From positions 4,531,001 to 4,595,000 of the forward strand of contig NZ_CP065589.1 of NCBI RefSeq assembly GCF_021278965.1: a stretch of 64,000 bases of DNA, read 5' to 3'. Numbering within the stretch: position 1 is the first letter of the stretch; every line of letters begins with the position of its first letter. The notes under the pieces were generated by a model. That model searched no databases and had not been told where the DNA came from. It saw nothing but the letters and a program-made list of their open reading frames with translations. The stretch is from Chryseobacterium capnotolerans (GTDB lineage: Bacteria > Bacteroidota > Bacteroidia > Flavobacteriales > Weeksellaceae). This document shows, piece by piece, positions 7,850 through 16,558 of the stretch. A program made the position numbers and the translations under genes.

Positions 7850-10414
7850 ATGAAATTAATCAACAAATCGATGCTAACTGCAGTAATTACTTTATCTACA
7901 GCTAGCGTCTATTATGCTCAACAAGTTCAGGACTCTACAAAAATTAAGTCCAATGATATTGAACAAGTTGTATTAACTGGTGTTGCAGATATCGCTAAAG
8001 ATAGAAAGACTCCAGTAGCAGTTTCAACAATTAAAGAAGCACAGATTGTTGAAAAATTAGGAAACCAGGAATTCCCTGAGATCCTAAACACAACCCCATC
8101 TGTTTATGCAACAAAAGGTGGTGGTGGATTTGGAGACTCTAAATTAAATATTAGAGGATTCAACCAAAACAATATTGCCGTAATGGTAAATGGTATGCCT
8201 GTAAATGATATGGAAGGAGGATCAGTTTACTGGTCAAACTGGGCTGGACTATCTGATGTAACTTCTGCAATGCAGGTACAAAGAGGTCTTGGTTCATCTA
8301 AATTAGCAATTGCTTCTGTGGGTGGTACTGTAAATATTCTTACAAGAGCTGCTGACAAAAAACAAGGTGGAATAGTTTCTCTAGCAGTTGGTAACAATGA
8401 CTATGTAAAATCTCTTTTCGCATACAATACAGGGAAATCTGAAAAAGGATGGTCTTCTTCATTCCTAATGTCAAGAACTGCAGGTTCTATGTATGCAGAC
8501 GGAACTAAATTTGAAGGATATAACTACTATTTCGCATTAGGATACAAAAAGCCGGGAGGTAACCATGAGTTCCAGTTTACAATTACTGGTGCTCCTCAAT
8601 GGCACAACCAAAGATCATATGCAATTACTATTTCTGACTATATAAGATTCAATCCTGATAATGACGGAACTCCAAACAGAAAATATAACTCAGATTGGGG
8701 GTACCTTAATGGTAAAGAATACGCAACAAGAGTTAATTATTACCATAAGCCTGTAATGTCTTTCAACTGGGACTGGACATTAAGCGAAAAGTCAAAACTT
8801 AATACTGTATTCTATGCATCTTTTGGTAGAGGTGGAGGAACAAACACGACTGGTAGTGCAAATGGGAAAAACTTAAACAGCTTTAGAAATCAAACCACAG
8901 GTTTGTATAATATGGATGATGTTTTTGCTGCTAACCAGGCTTCAACTCCTGACAAAGGTGTTATTATCAGAAATGCATCTATCAACTCACATAACTGGTT
9001 TGGTGCAATTTCTAGCTTCAACCATACAATCAACGACAAATTTAAGTTTTCTGCAGGTATTGATGCAAGATATTACTATGGCTACCACTATCAGTCAGTA
9101 ACTGACTTATTGGGAGCAAGTGGATATCTTGATAAAAACAACAAAAACATTCCACCTAACTTAGTAACAGCAGTATCTAAACCAGAAGCTAGCTGGAATC
9201 CATTCGGAGGAAAAATCGATAATATCAACAATCAGATTGGTTATAGTAATGATGGTGAGGTACTTTGGTACGGAGCTTTCGGTCAGTTTGAATACACAGG
9301 TGAAAAAATCTCCGCATTCATTCAGGGGTCAGTATCTAACCAAGGTTTCCAAAGAATTGATAACTTCATTGTAGATGGAGTTACTAAGTCTAAAAGAGGA
9401 GAGATTATGAATACTAAAACAGGGTTCAAAAATCTTTTTGGATATAACGTTAAAGCAGGTGTTAACTATAACATCAACGAACAACATAATGTTTTCGGAA
9501 ATATTGGATACTACGAAAAGCAACCTTTCTTCAATGCAGTATACAGAAGTAATGAAAACGTTGTTTCTTCAGATCTTAAAAATGAAAAAATATTTGGTGC
9601 AGAAATCGGATATGGCTTCAGGTCTTCAAACTTCAATGCTAACGTTAATCTATACAGAACTTCTTGGGATGACAGATATCTTAGAAGAAGCGGTGTAAGA
9701 GATGTTATAGCAGGAAAAACAGCTTATGTAGAAATGAACGGATTAAACGAGGTTCACATGGGAGTAGAAGTTGATGCAAGCTATAACCTGAACAAACTAT
9801 TAACAGTTAATGGTATGTTCTCTCTTGGAGATTGGTATTATAAAGGAAATGCAACCGCAGCTCTTTTTGAAGACAGTACAAATTTACCTCTTAATTTCCC
9901 AGGAAGCACAAGTAACGAAACTACATTATACTTAGATAAAGTAAAAGTAGGAGATGCTGCTCAAATGACAGCTTCATTAGGACTTACTGTAAGACCTGTT
10001 AAGAATCTAAGCTTTGATGCTACATGGAGAAATACCAACAACTTATATGCTAGTTTAGATGCCTTCAACTTTAGAACTCAGGCTGCTGCTGATAGAGGAA
10101 CATTAAAATTGCCAAGCTTTAACTTATTTGATTTAGGTCTTTCTTATAAAATAAACCTAAATAGTAAGCAGTACTTTACAATTAGAGGAAATGTGTATAA
10201 CTTGTTTGATACAACTTATATTGCAGAATCTAATACAAGTAATCATATTAAAACAGTAGGTGATTTTACAGCTACGGCTACAGCTACGGCTCAACAACAA
10301 TATGATGCTTATATCAACAATCCTAAAAACTTCTACAAAGGATTGGATACATCCAACCAGGTATTCTTCGGATTCGGTAGAACTTGGACTGCAACTTTAT
10401 CATTCAACTTCTAA
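7850..10414 (+). CDS. TonB-dependent outer-membrane receptor
   Basis: This is an 854-residue outer-membrane beta-barrel transporter energised by TonB. It has a signal peptide ending near YYAQQ, then a TonB-box-like segment (IEQVVLTGV). A plug domain follows (ILNTTPSVYATKGGGGFGDSKLNIRGF, MVNGMPVNDMEGG, GTVNIL), and a barrel ends in the aromatic strand TATLSFNF. It lacks the N-terminal carboxypeptidase-like domain common in Bacteroidota receptors, and no SusD-like partner is adjacent, so it is not a classical SusCD pair. The substrate cannot be told from sequence; iron chelates or another small ligand are possible. It is monocistronic between a candidate promoter and a strong terminator. Confidence 0.9.
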   Translation: MKLINKSMLTAVITLSTASVYYAQQVQDSTKIKSNDIEQVVLTGVADIAKDRKTPVAVSTIKEAQIVEKLGNQEFPEILNTTPSVYATKGGGGFGDSKLNIRGFNQNNIAVMVNGMPVNDMEGGSVYWSNWAGLSDVTSAMQVQRGLGSSKLAIASVGGTVNILTRAADKKQGGIVSLAVGNNDYVKSLFAYNTGKSEKGWSSSFLMSRTAGSMYADGTKFEGYNYYFALGYKKPGGNHEFQFTITGAPQWHNQRSYAITISDYIRFNPDNDGTPNRKYNSDWGYLNGKEYATRVNYYHKPVMSFNWDWTLSEKSKLNTVFYASFGRGGGTNTTGSANGKNLNSFRNQTTGLYNMDDVFAANQASTPDKGVIIRNASINSHNWFGAISSFNHTINDKFKFSAGIDARYYYGYHYQSVTDLLGASGYLDKNNKNIPPNLVTAVSKPEASWNPFGGKIDNINNQIGYSNDGEVLWYGAFGQFEYTGEKISAFIQGSVSNQGFQRIDNFIVDGVTKSKRGEIMNTKTGFKNLFGYNVKAGVNYNINEQHNVFGNIGYYEKQPFFNAVYRSNENVVSSDLKNEKIFGAEIGYGFRSSNFNANVNLYRTSWDDRYLRRSGVRDVIAGKTAYVEMNGLNEVHMGVEVDASYNLNKLLTVNGMFSLGDWYYKGNATAALFEDSTNLPLNFPGSTSNETTLYLDKVKVGDAAQMTASLGLTVRPVKNLSFDATWRNTNNLYASLDAFNFRTQAAADRGTLKLPSFNLFDLGLSYKINLNSKQYFTIRGNVYNLFDTTYIAESNTSNHIKTVGDFTATATATAQQQYDAYINNPKNFYKGLDTSNQVFFGFGRTWTATLSFNF

Positions 10415-10443
10415 TTATCACAATATTAGATTTTATAAATATG

Positions 10444-10469
10444 AATCCCGGCTTTGAGCCGGGATTTTT
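10444..10469 (+). terminator. Strong terminator after TBDT gene
   Basis: The perfect stem ATCCCGGCT / AGCCGGGAT has a TTG loop and five Ts after it. Confidence 0.9.
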
Positions 10470-10471
10470 GT

Positions 10472-10479
10472 TATCTTTG
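10472..10479 (+). promoter_or_regulatory. -7 box TATCTTTG
   Basis: This perfect TAnnTTTG box starts two bases after the terminator T-run and lies 19 bases before the ATG at 10499. The nearest upstream TTG (10454-10456) lies in the terminator loop, with 15 bases between the elements, slightly short. Confidence 0.5.
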
Positions 10480-10498
10480 TGTACAAAAAAAATAGATT

Positions 10499-10939
10499 AT
10501 GGATTTTTACAAGATTTTTCTTAGTGCACACAAAGGATTCGGATATTTAGAACTACTTTTAGTGGCATTATTTACTATTGCACTTTTAGCTACAATGTTC
10601 GGTTTCAGTGGAAAAGTGAACAAATTTTTAAAGAAGACCACTCTCTTCACGATGATTTTCTTCCACGTTCAGTTTCTATTAGGAATATGCTTGTTATTCA
10701 TATTTTCACCAGGTTTCAAAGCTGCCTTAGATTCAGGAACATTAATGAAAGATGCCTACAGCAGACAAACATTTGTTGAACACCCATTTTCTATGCTAAT
10801 TGCAGCAGTATTAATGACCATCATCAACAAAAAAGTAAAATCAAACGATACTATTTCCCTTGGGATTACCATTATGGGATTAATTGCCGTAGGTTTATTT
10901 GCGTTCGCATTCCCTTGGACAAGAGTTTTTGGGGCTTAA
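10499..10939 (+). CDS. Small four-helix inner-membrane protein
   Basis: This 146-residue protein has four hydrophobic helices (about residues 15-37, 48-70, 95-110 and 120-140). Two His residues sit in or beside helices (HKGF near the start, FFHVQF in helix 2). Proteins of this type in flavobacteria are often labelled cytochrome b-like, but I see no secure haem motif beyond these His residues. It lies directly upstream of asd with a 68-base gap and has its own -7 box. Its function is not established. Confidence 0.75.
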   Translation: MDFYKIFLSAHKGFGYLELLLVALFTIALLATMFGFSGKVNKFLKKTTLFTMIFFHVQFLLGICLLFIFSPGFKAALDSGTLMKDAYSRQTFVEHPFSMLIAAVLMTIINKKVKSNDTISLGITIMGLIAVGLFAFAFPWTRVFGA

Positions 10940-11007
10940 AACAGACAAAGAAATTATATGCGTTATAATTTATAAATAATTTAATCTTAAAATTTTTAAT
11001 TAAATCA

Positions 11008-12000
11008 ATGAAAGTAGCTGTAGTAGGTTCAACAGGAATGGTTGGACAAGTTATGCTGAAAGTTTTGGAAGAAAGAAACTTCCCTGTAACAGAATTAATC
11101 CCGGTAGCATCCGAAAAATCTGTAGGCAAGAAGGTGAAGTATAAACAGAAGGAATTTACGATTGTAAGCATGAAGGACGCTATAGCTGCCAAACCGGATA
11201 TTGCTATCTTTTCTGCCGGAGGTTCTACTTCTCTTGAATTTGCCCCTTTATTTGCAGAAGCTGGAGTAACAGTTATTGACAACTCTTCAGCATGGAGAAT
11301 GGATCCTGATAAAAAATTAGTCGTTCCTGAAATTAATGCAGATGTATTGACTAAAGAAGACAAGATCATTGCAAATCCGAACTGTTCTACCATTCAGCTG
11401 GTAATGGTTTTAGGACCTTTGAACAAAAAATATGATTTAAAAAGAGTAATTGTTTCTACTTACCAGTCTGTAACAGGAACAGGAAAAGCGGCAGTTGACC
11501 AGTTAAACGGAGAAATCAGCGGTGATGATTCTGCAGCAAAAGTATATCCGTATCAGATCTTCAAGAATGCATTGCCTCATTGCGATGTATTTGCAGATGA
11601 TGATTATACAAAAGAAGAAATTAAATTGATGAAAGAGCCTAAGAAAATCCTGGGCGACGATACCTTCAATTTAACAGCTACTGCAGTAAGAGTCCCGGTT
11701 CAGGGAGGTCACTCAGAAAGTGTAAACATCGAATTTGAAAATGAATTTGAATTAGATGAAGTAAGAAAAATCTTATCTGAAACTCCTGGAGTAATTGTAA
11801 TGGACGATGTGAAAAACAACCACTACCCGATGCCATTATACTCGGAAGGAAAAGATGAAGTCTTTGTAGGAAGAATCAGACGAGACCTGTCACAGCCGAA
11901 AACGCTCAATCTTTGGATTGTAGCAGACAACCTGAGGAAAGGAGCCGCAACCAACGCTGTACAAATCGCAGAATACCTTGTAGCAAACAACTTAGTATAA
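11008..12000 (+). CDS. asd: Aspartate-semialdehyde dehydrogenase
   Basis: Asd reduces aspartyl phosphate to aspartate semialdehyde with NADPH, feeding lysine/diaminopimelate, threonine and methionine synthesis. The 330-residue protein begins with the NADP-binding loop VGSTGMVGQVML. The catalytic Cys is in NPNCSTIQLVM, the active-site His in PVQGGHSES, and the Arg/Asp binding region near the end is intact. The length is typical of the bacterial enzyme. A hairpin terminator follows. Confidence 0.96.
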   Translation: MKVAVVGSTGMVGQVMLKVLEERNFPVTELIPVASEKSVGKKVKYKQKEFTIVSMKDAIAAKPDIAIFSAGGSTSLEFAPLFAEAGVTVIDNSSAWRMDPDKKLVVPEINADVLTKEDKIIANPNCSTIQLVMVLGPLNKKYDLKRVIVSTYQSVTGTGKAAVDQLNGEISGDDSAAKVYPYQIFKNALPHCDVFADDDYTKEEIKLMKEPKKILGDDTFNLTATAVRVPVQGGHSESVNIEFENEFELDEVRKILSETPGVIVMDDVKNNHYPMPLYSEGKDEVFVGRIRRDLSQPKTLNLWIVADNLRKGAATNAVQIAEYLVANNLV

Positions 12001-12014
12001 ACTAACAAAATAAA

Positions 12015-12044
12015 AAGAGTCTCAGAATTGAGATTCTTTTTTTT
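12015..12044 (+). terminator. Terminator after asd
   Basis: The arms AAGAGTCTCA and TGAGATTCTT (one G-T pair) enclose GAAT and run into a T8 tract. Confidence 0.75.
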
Positions 12045-12057
12045 ATCAAACACATTT

Positions 12058-13045
12058 ATGAGTACCCACAAAGAAAAAATAGGATTTCAAAAAATCATTG
12101 CTGCATTTGGAGTTATTCTTTTTGTAGGAAAGATCATTGCATGGAAGCTTACCAATTCCGATGCTGTATTCTCCGATGCCATGGAAAGCATTGTGAACGT
12201 CATCAGTGCCTTTATGGGATTATATTCACTTCACCTGGCAGCAAAGCCTAAAGATGAAGATCATCCATATGGCCATGGAAAGGTAGAATTTGTCACTTCC
12301 GGTATTGAAGGTGCTCTCATTGCCATTGCCGGTCTTATGATCATTTATGAGGGGATACACAGTCTTATTGTAGGAAAAACTTTAAGCAAAATTGATCTGG
12401 GAATCTGGATCATTATGGCCACCGCCATTATCAACTATCTTTTTAGGATATATTTCCATCAAGAAAGGTAAAAAAGAAAACTCTCTCGTTCTTATCTCCT
12501 CCGGAAAACACCTCCAGTCTGATACTATTACAACACTGGGAGTAGTAGCCAGTTTAGTGGTTGTTTATTTCACCAAAATCTATTGGCTGGATTCTGTGGT
12601 TGCTTTGGTATTTGGACTTTATATCATATTTGTAGGCTATAAAATCGTCCGAAAATCTTTGAGTGGCATTATGGATGAACAGGATCCGGAAATACTGCAT
12701 CAGGTCATCAAAATTCTTGAAGAAAACAGACATACAGAGTGGATTGATGTACACAATATGAAAATCCAGCAGTTTGGAGCTTCATTACATATTGATGCTC
12801 ATATCACCCTACCCTGGTATTATGATCTTCGGGATGCTCATAATGAAATGGAGAAAGTCATTATTCTTTTGGCCAATAATATCAAAAGAAATATTGAATT
12901 CAATTTTCACATGGATGACTGCAAGCCTATTTCATGTCCGGTATGTCAGATTGAAAAATGCCCCGTTCGGCAGAAAGACTTCGTAAAAAGAGTGGAATGG
13001 ACGGCAGAAAATGTAACAAGCGTAGATAAGCACACTGTAGACTAA
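12058..13045 (+). CDS. Cation diffusion facilitator transporter, frame broken
   Basis: This is a CDF-family inner-membrane exporter of divalent metals (Zn, Fe, Mn or Co) driven by the proton gradient, about 328 residues. The first frame holds TM1-4 with the transport-site motif SDAMES and HPYGHGKVEF. The second frame, from about 12450, has KENSLVLISSGKHLQSD with the second site (H and D), then TM5-6 and a cytoplasmic C-terminal domain ending in a Cys-rich tail (CKPISCPVCQIEKCPV). Removing one T from the T5 run at 12440-12444 joins them as INYLLGYISIKKGKK. The start at 12058 is preferred because the upstream TTG lies inside the asd terminator. Confidence 0.88.
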
Positions 13046-13059
13046 GCGACAATGGAATC

Positions 13060-13494
13060 TTAATTGCTCTTTAACATTTGTTTTCTATAATAAAACATAG
13101 GAACAATCAATAGTATAATCAAAGGCTGAATCACAAACCTTCGCATATAAAAGGAAAACAGATATCCTATTTCGAATGTATTTTGAATACAAAACAGATA
13201 AATAGGGAAAGCAATTGCGAAAACGATAACCATCAACAAAGCACCCTGTAACGTCCATTGTTTATTCTTAAACAACCCTTGGATAATCAGACAGGAGAAA
13301 AAAAGATTAAGCACAAATCTGAACAAATGGCCACCTATTAGTTTCCCCCATTCAAATACAGGGAAACTCATATTTTTATTTCCTTCGTGGAAATAGTCCA
13401 GAAACGGATCATAAAATATTTTATCCTCCACTACCCTGACTCCTATCAGTCCACAGATTCCTAAAATAACAAGAAGCCAGCTAAGAATTTTCAT
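13060..13494 (-). CDS. Exosortase F system-associated protein
   Basis: This polytopic membrane protein has 144 residues from the ATG at 13494, or 148 from the alternative ATG at 13506. It has about four hydrophobic helices and charged stretches such as RVVEDKIFYDPF and YYRKQML at the end. It matches the small partner found beside exosortase XrtF in flavobacteria. The coding region overlaps the end of xrtF by 14 bases, which points to translational coupling. Its role is inferred only from this fixed neighbourhood. Confidence 0.82.
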   Translation of the reverse strand: MKILSWLLVILGICGLIGVRVVEDKIFYDPFLDYFHEGNKNMSFPVFEWGKLIGGHLFRFVLNLFFSCLIIQGLFKNKQWTLQGALLMVIVFAIAFPIYLFCIQNTFEIGYLFSFYMRRFVIQPLIILLIVPMFYYRKQMLKSN

Positions 13495-14011
13495 GTTGTA
13501 AAGCAAAGAATTTAATCCATATTAACCAAAGTAAAACAACACTTCCATAAATAACTGCGGGAAAAACAAAATCATGGAACATCTTACCGTATTCCTTGTG
13601 TTCTGCCATGACCATATTCAGTCCTACAATCCGTAAAAGATTCATAATATAAAGTAAGACAAGTCCTGCCATCACAAAAACAAATGTTTTGGACCCTTTA
13701 TAAAAAGCAAAAACAAAAGAGACAAACAGAATCATCACAGAGACAGCATTACAGCCCTCCACCATTCTCGTCACGTACTGTTTCTTTACATAAAACCAAA
13801 CCTGTTCATTTTTCACATCATTGTACAATTGAGAAGGATATCCTAACACATTTTGCACCGCGTTCACCTGGTTGGCAATAATTCCTGAAAAAGGATCTAA
13901 TCCATAATCCCTGCCCGCATTCAGATAAAATTGATACGCAAAAAGCAACACCAGATAAATAATGATGAAGCGCAGTAAAATTCCTAAAACCGGCTTAAAG
14001 TCCTTTAACAT
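13481..14011 (-). CDS. xrtF: Exosortase family protein XrtF
   Basis: This 176-residue integral membrane protein belongs to the exosortase/archaeosortase family, thought to be transpeptidases that process C-terminal sorting signals. The catalytic triad can be seen: Cys in VEGCNAVSVM, Arg in NLLRIVGLN and His in MFHDFVFPAVIYG, each at the start of a hydrophobic helix. It is compact, with about five helices. The partner gene overlaps its 3' end. Targets of XrtF are unknown to me, and no PEP-CTERM-like protein is visible nearby. The three recognisable cargo proteins in this window carry T9SS domains instead. Confidence 0.88.
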   Translation of the reverse strand: MLKDFKPVLGILLRFIIIYLVLLFAYQFYLNAGRDYGLDPFSGIIANQVNAVQNVLGYPSQLYNDVKNEQVWFYVKKQYVTRMVEGCNAVSVMILFVSFVFAFYKGSKTFVFVMAGLVLLYIMNLLRIVGLNMVMAEHKEYGKMFHDFVFPAVIYGSVVLLWLIWIKFFALQHENS

Positions 14012-14015
14012 ATTA

Positions 14016-14023
14016 CAAAGATA
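14016..14023 (-). promoter_or_regulatory. -7 box TATCTTTG of xrtF, possible leaderless start
   Basis: On the minus strand the box ends four bases before the xrtF ATG, so a transcript would begin at or next to the start codon. No clear -33 TTG was found. Confidence 0.45.
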
Positions 14024-14252
14024 AAAATTAGACCGTAATAACCTGAACGAGAAACGAAAAAGTTAAAATATACCTTCTAAAACAATCTGTAGGATACACA
14101 AAATACACTATTTGGTGACAAATCAAAGAAAATTTACCCGAAGGCATTCAGATAAAGTTTATAAAAACAAACCTCATCCAATATTTTAGCATTCAGTTCT
14201 CCCCCTCTCCCAGCTTCCTTATTCCAACCTAACACTATTCATGTTAAATTAC

Positions 14253-14260
14253 TATATTTG
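14253..14260 (+). promoter_or_regulatory. -7 box TATATTTG
   Basis: This perfect TAnnTTTG box lies 13 bases before the ATG at 14274. It lies downstream of the alternative ATG at 14241, so a transcript from here supports the 14274 start. Confidence 0.5.
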
Positions 14261-14273
14261 TTTCCATATTATT

Positions 14274-15299
14274 ATGACTTCTGAACACGCAAATCGATTT
14301 TTTGAAAACCAACTTGGCAAAAAATCTACTGAATTCATCACATTAGCTCAAAGTGGTTCTGCGAGGGTCAACTTTCTGGCCATAACCGACAATGAAAAAT
14401 ACATCATCACTTACAATGAGAATATTCCGGAAAATGAAAGTTTTCTTTATTATTCTGAGGTATTTTCTACGCTTCACCTTAATACTCCTGCCATTCTTGC
14501 CATTTCAGAAGACAGGAAAATGTATGTTCAGGAATTCTTAGGTACACAAACGTTGTCTGAGCTGATTACAAGAGAACATCTGTCACCCCGTATACAATCT
14601 TTGGTAAAACAGACTTTGGAAAAGCTTTTCAGGTTACAGCTTCAAACACAGGGAAAAATTGATTTTTCGAAAACATTTGAATATGAAAGTTATGATGAAC
14701 TTCCTGTGATTCATGATCTGTATTATTTTAAAAATTTTGTAGCTGACGTTCTGGAACTGGAATATAATAAGTCTGCCTTATTGAAAGAGTTCAAAAAAAT
14801 TGCGGCATTGGTGGAGAGTCTTGAACCTAAAGGCATCATGATCCGGGATTTTCAGGCAAGGAATATCATGGTTAATGAAAAAGACGAAGTTTCATTTATT
14901 GATTATCAGTCGGCAATGAAAGGGCCTTTGATGTATGATGTTATTTCATTTCTATTTCAAGCCAAGGCAGATTTCCCTGAAGCCTTTAAAAATGAAATGC
15001 TGAATTTTTACACCCAACTGTTTGAAAATCAAGAAACTCAGAATCAACTAAAAGATTCAGTGAAACCAATGCAGATGATGAGATTCTTACAAGTCTTAGG
15101 GGCCTATGGTTTCAGAGGATTAATTCAAAGAAAACAACACTTTATGGCAAGTCTTGAGAAAGGAATCCAAAACATCGCACAATTTGCCACTTCCTGGGAA
15201 GACATGAAATATTATCCGGAGCTTAATAAAGTCATAGAACAACTGACTTCTTATAAAACAGAACAGAAGATTAAAGAAATATTAAATTTGAACCGTTAA
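14274..15299 (+). CDS. Sugar kinase of the aminoglycoside-phosphotransferase fold (AmgK-like)
   Basis: This is a 341-residue cytoplasmic kinase. The catalytic loop reads MIRDFQARNIMV (HxD-like Asp with downstream Asn) and the metal-binding segment is SFIDYQSAMKGPLMYD. The start at 14274 is chosen because the promoter box lies between it and the upstream ATG. It is followed by a RapZ-C-like gene and a sugar nucleotidyltransferase. In Pseudomonas and some Bacteroidota, AmgK and MurU phosphorylate and activate MurNAc/GlcNAc from cell-wall turnover. I infer the same kind of job here, but the substrate is not proven by sequence. Confidence 0.8.
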   Translation: MTSEHANRFFENQLGKKSTEFITLAQSGSARVNFLAITDNEKYIITYNENIPENESFLYYSEVFSTLHLNTPAILAISEDRKMYVQEFLGTQTLSELITREHLSPRIQSLVKQTLEKLFRLQLQTQGKIDFSKTFEYESYDELPVIHDLYYFKNFVADVLELEYNKSALLKEFKKIAALVESLEPKGIMIRDFQARNIMVNEKDEVSFIDYQSAMKGPLMYDVISFLFQAKADFPEAFKNEMLNFYTQLFENQETQNQLKDSVKPMQMMRFLQVLGAYGFRGLIQRKQHFMASLEKGIQNIAQFATSWEDMKYYPELNKVIEQLTSYKTEQKIKEILNLNR

Positions 15300-15345
15300 G
15301 CTGCTTTAAGGGTCTAAAGAATATTACAATAAAATAAAGAAGAAA

Positions 15346-15761
15346 ATGCTACACATCGACATCCACAGTTTTCATACAAAAAAGGAGGAATTCCAAAAGA
15401 TCAATCAGGAAACGGAGGCGGTTTTGCCTTTGACTGCAGAGGAATTTTAAATCCCGGAAGAATTGAAGAATATAAAAGCCAGACCGGAAATGATATCGGT
15501 GTACAGGAATACCTTGAGACCAAAACTGAAATGCCTAAGTTTCTGGAACTGATAAAGTCTCTGGTATCTATTAATATCGATGATTATCTGGCAAGAGGAT
15601 TTGAAAATCTTCAGATCAATTTCGGATGTACCGGCGGGCAACACAGATCTGTATATTCTGCTATCAAAATCGCAGAATTTATCAAAGAAAAGTATCCTAA
15701 CGGAACAGAAGTAACCATTCATCACGACGAACAACCACAACTGAACATCAGTAATGATTAA
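15346..15761 (+). CDS. Stand-alone RapZ C-terminal-domain-like protein, frame broken
   Basis: This is a roughly 138-residue protein like the C-terminal domain of RapZ, the amino-sugar-phosphate-sensing adaptor. The motif FGCTGGQHRSVYSAIKIAE and an earlier NGGGFAFDCRG are diagnostic. The start ATG at 15346 leads into MLHIDIHSF, then the frame is lost. Adding one T to the T4 run at 15369-15372 restores HSFSYKKGGIPKDQSGNGG and the rest. It has no kinase-like RapZ N-terminal domain. It sits between a putative amino-sugar kinase and its nucleotidyltransferase, which suggests a ligand-sensing or accessory role in amino-sugar recycling. Confidence 0.82.
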
Positions 15762-15835
15762 TGAGCAATCAGTAATATTTTACTTACTGAATCCATTAAA
15801 TTACTCATTACTTATCACTCATTACTCATATTATT

Positions 15836-16549
15836 ATGAAGGCTCTTATTTTTGCCGCCGGGAAAGGCACCAGGCTTAAGCCATTTACAGATCACCATCC
15901 TAAAGCTTTGGCTCAGGTGAATGGTATTCCTCTTTTGGAAAGAAATATCAATTATCTAAAAGGATATGGAATAAAAGATTTCGTGATTAATATTCATCAT
16001 TTTGGAGATCAGATTGTTGATTTTCTAAATAAAAATGATAACTTCGGCTGTAAGATTGAAATCTCTGATGAGACCAATGAGCTATTGGAAACCGGAGGCG
16101 GCTTGATTTTTGCCAGAAGATTTCTAGATCATGGAGAAGATTTTTTAATTTTAAATGCTGATATTTTAACTGACCTCAATATTAATGCATTGGTAGAATA
16201 CCACAAAAAAATAAAAGATTTTGCTACTTTAGCAGTATCGGACCGTGAAAGCTCGAGAAAGCTCCTTTTCAATGATGATTTAGTATTAAGAGGCTGGCTG
16301 AATGTACAGACAGGTGAACAGAGACTGGCAGAATTTAATAAAGGATTTAAGGCTCTTGCCTTCAGTGGAGTTCACTGTATCAATCCTGCCATCTTTGAAA
16401 AAATAAAAAGAAAAGGCAAATTCTCTGTTATGGAAGAATATCTGGATCTGATGCAGACCGAGCATATACATGGTTTCCTGCATGACAGCATTCTTATAGA
16501 TGTTGGAAGACCAGAATCTGTAATAGAAGCCGAGAAACATTTTAAATAA
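15836..16549 (+). CDS. Sugar-1-phosphate nucleotidyltransferase (MurU-like)
   Basis: This 237-residue protein of the NTP-transferase family joins a sugar-1-phosphate to a nucleotide. The signature AAGKGTRLKPFTDHHPKAL is at residues 6-24. The metal-site Asp is in LILNADILTD, and VGRPESVIEAE closes the fold. There is no left-handed helix acyltransferase domain, unlike GlmU. The third position behind an AmgK-like kinase fits a MurU-type uridylyltransferase. GDP-mannose or similar products are less likely given the neighbours. Confidence 0.85.
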   Translation: MKALIFAAGKGTRLKPFTDHHPKALAQVNGIPLLERNINYLKGYGIKDFVINIHHFGDQIVDFLNKNDNFGCKIEISDETNELLETGGGLIFARRFLDHGEDFLILNADILTDLNINALVEYHKKIKDFATLAVSDRESSRKLLFNDDLVLRGWLNVQTGEQRLAEFNKGFKALAFSGVHCINPAIFEKIKRKGKFSVMEEYLDLMQTEHIHGFLHDSILIDVGRPESVIEAEKHFK

Positions 16550-16558
16550 ATTTTACCA

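Noticed and set aside
12028-12057. Upstream TTG start for the CDF transporter
   Set aside because: It lies within the asd terminator hairpin; the ATG at 12058 gives the normal N-terminus.
14241-14273. Upstream ATG for the sugar kinase
   Set aside because: The only good -7 box lies downstream of it, and the added residues are not typical of the family.
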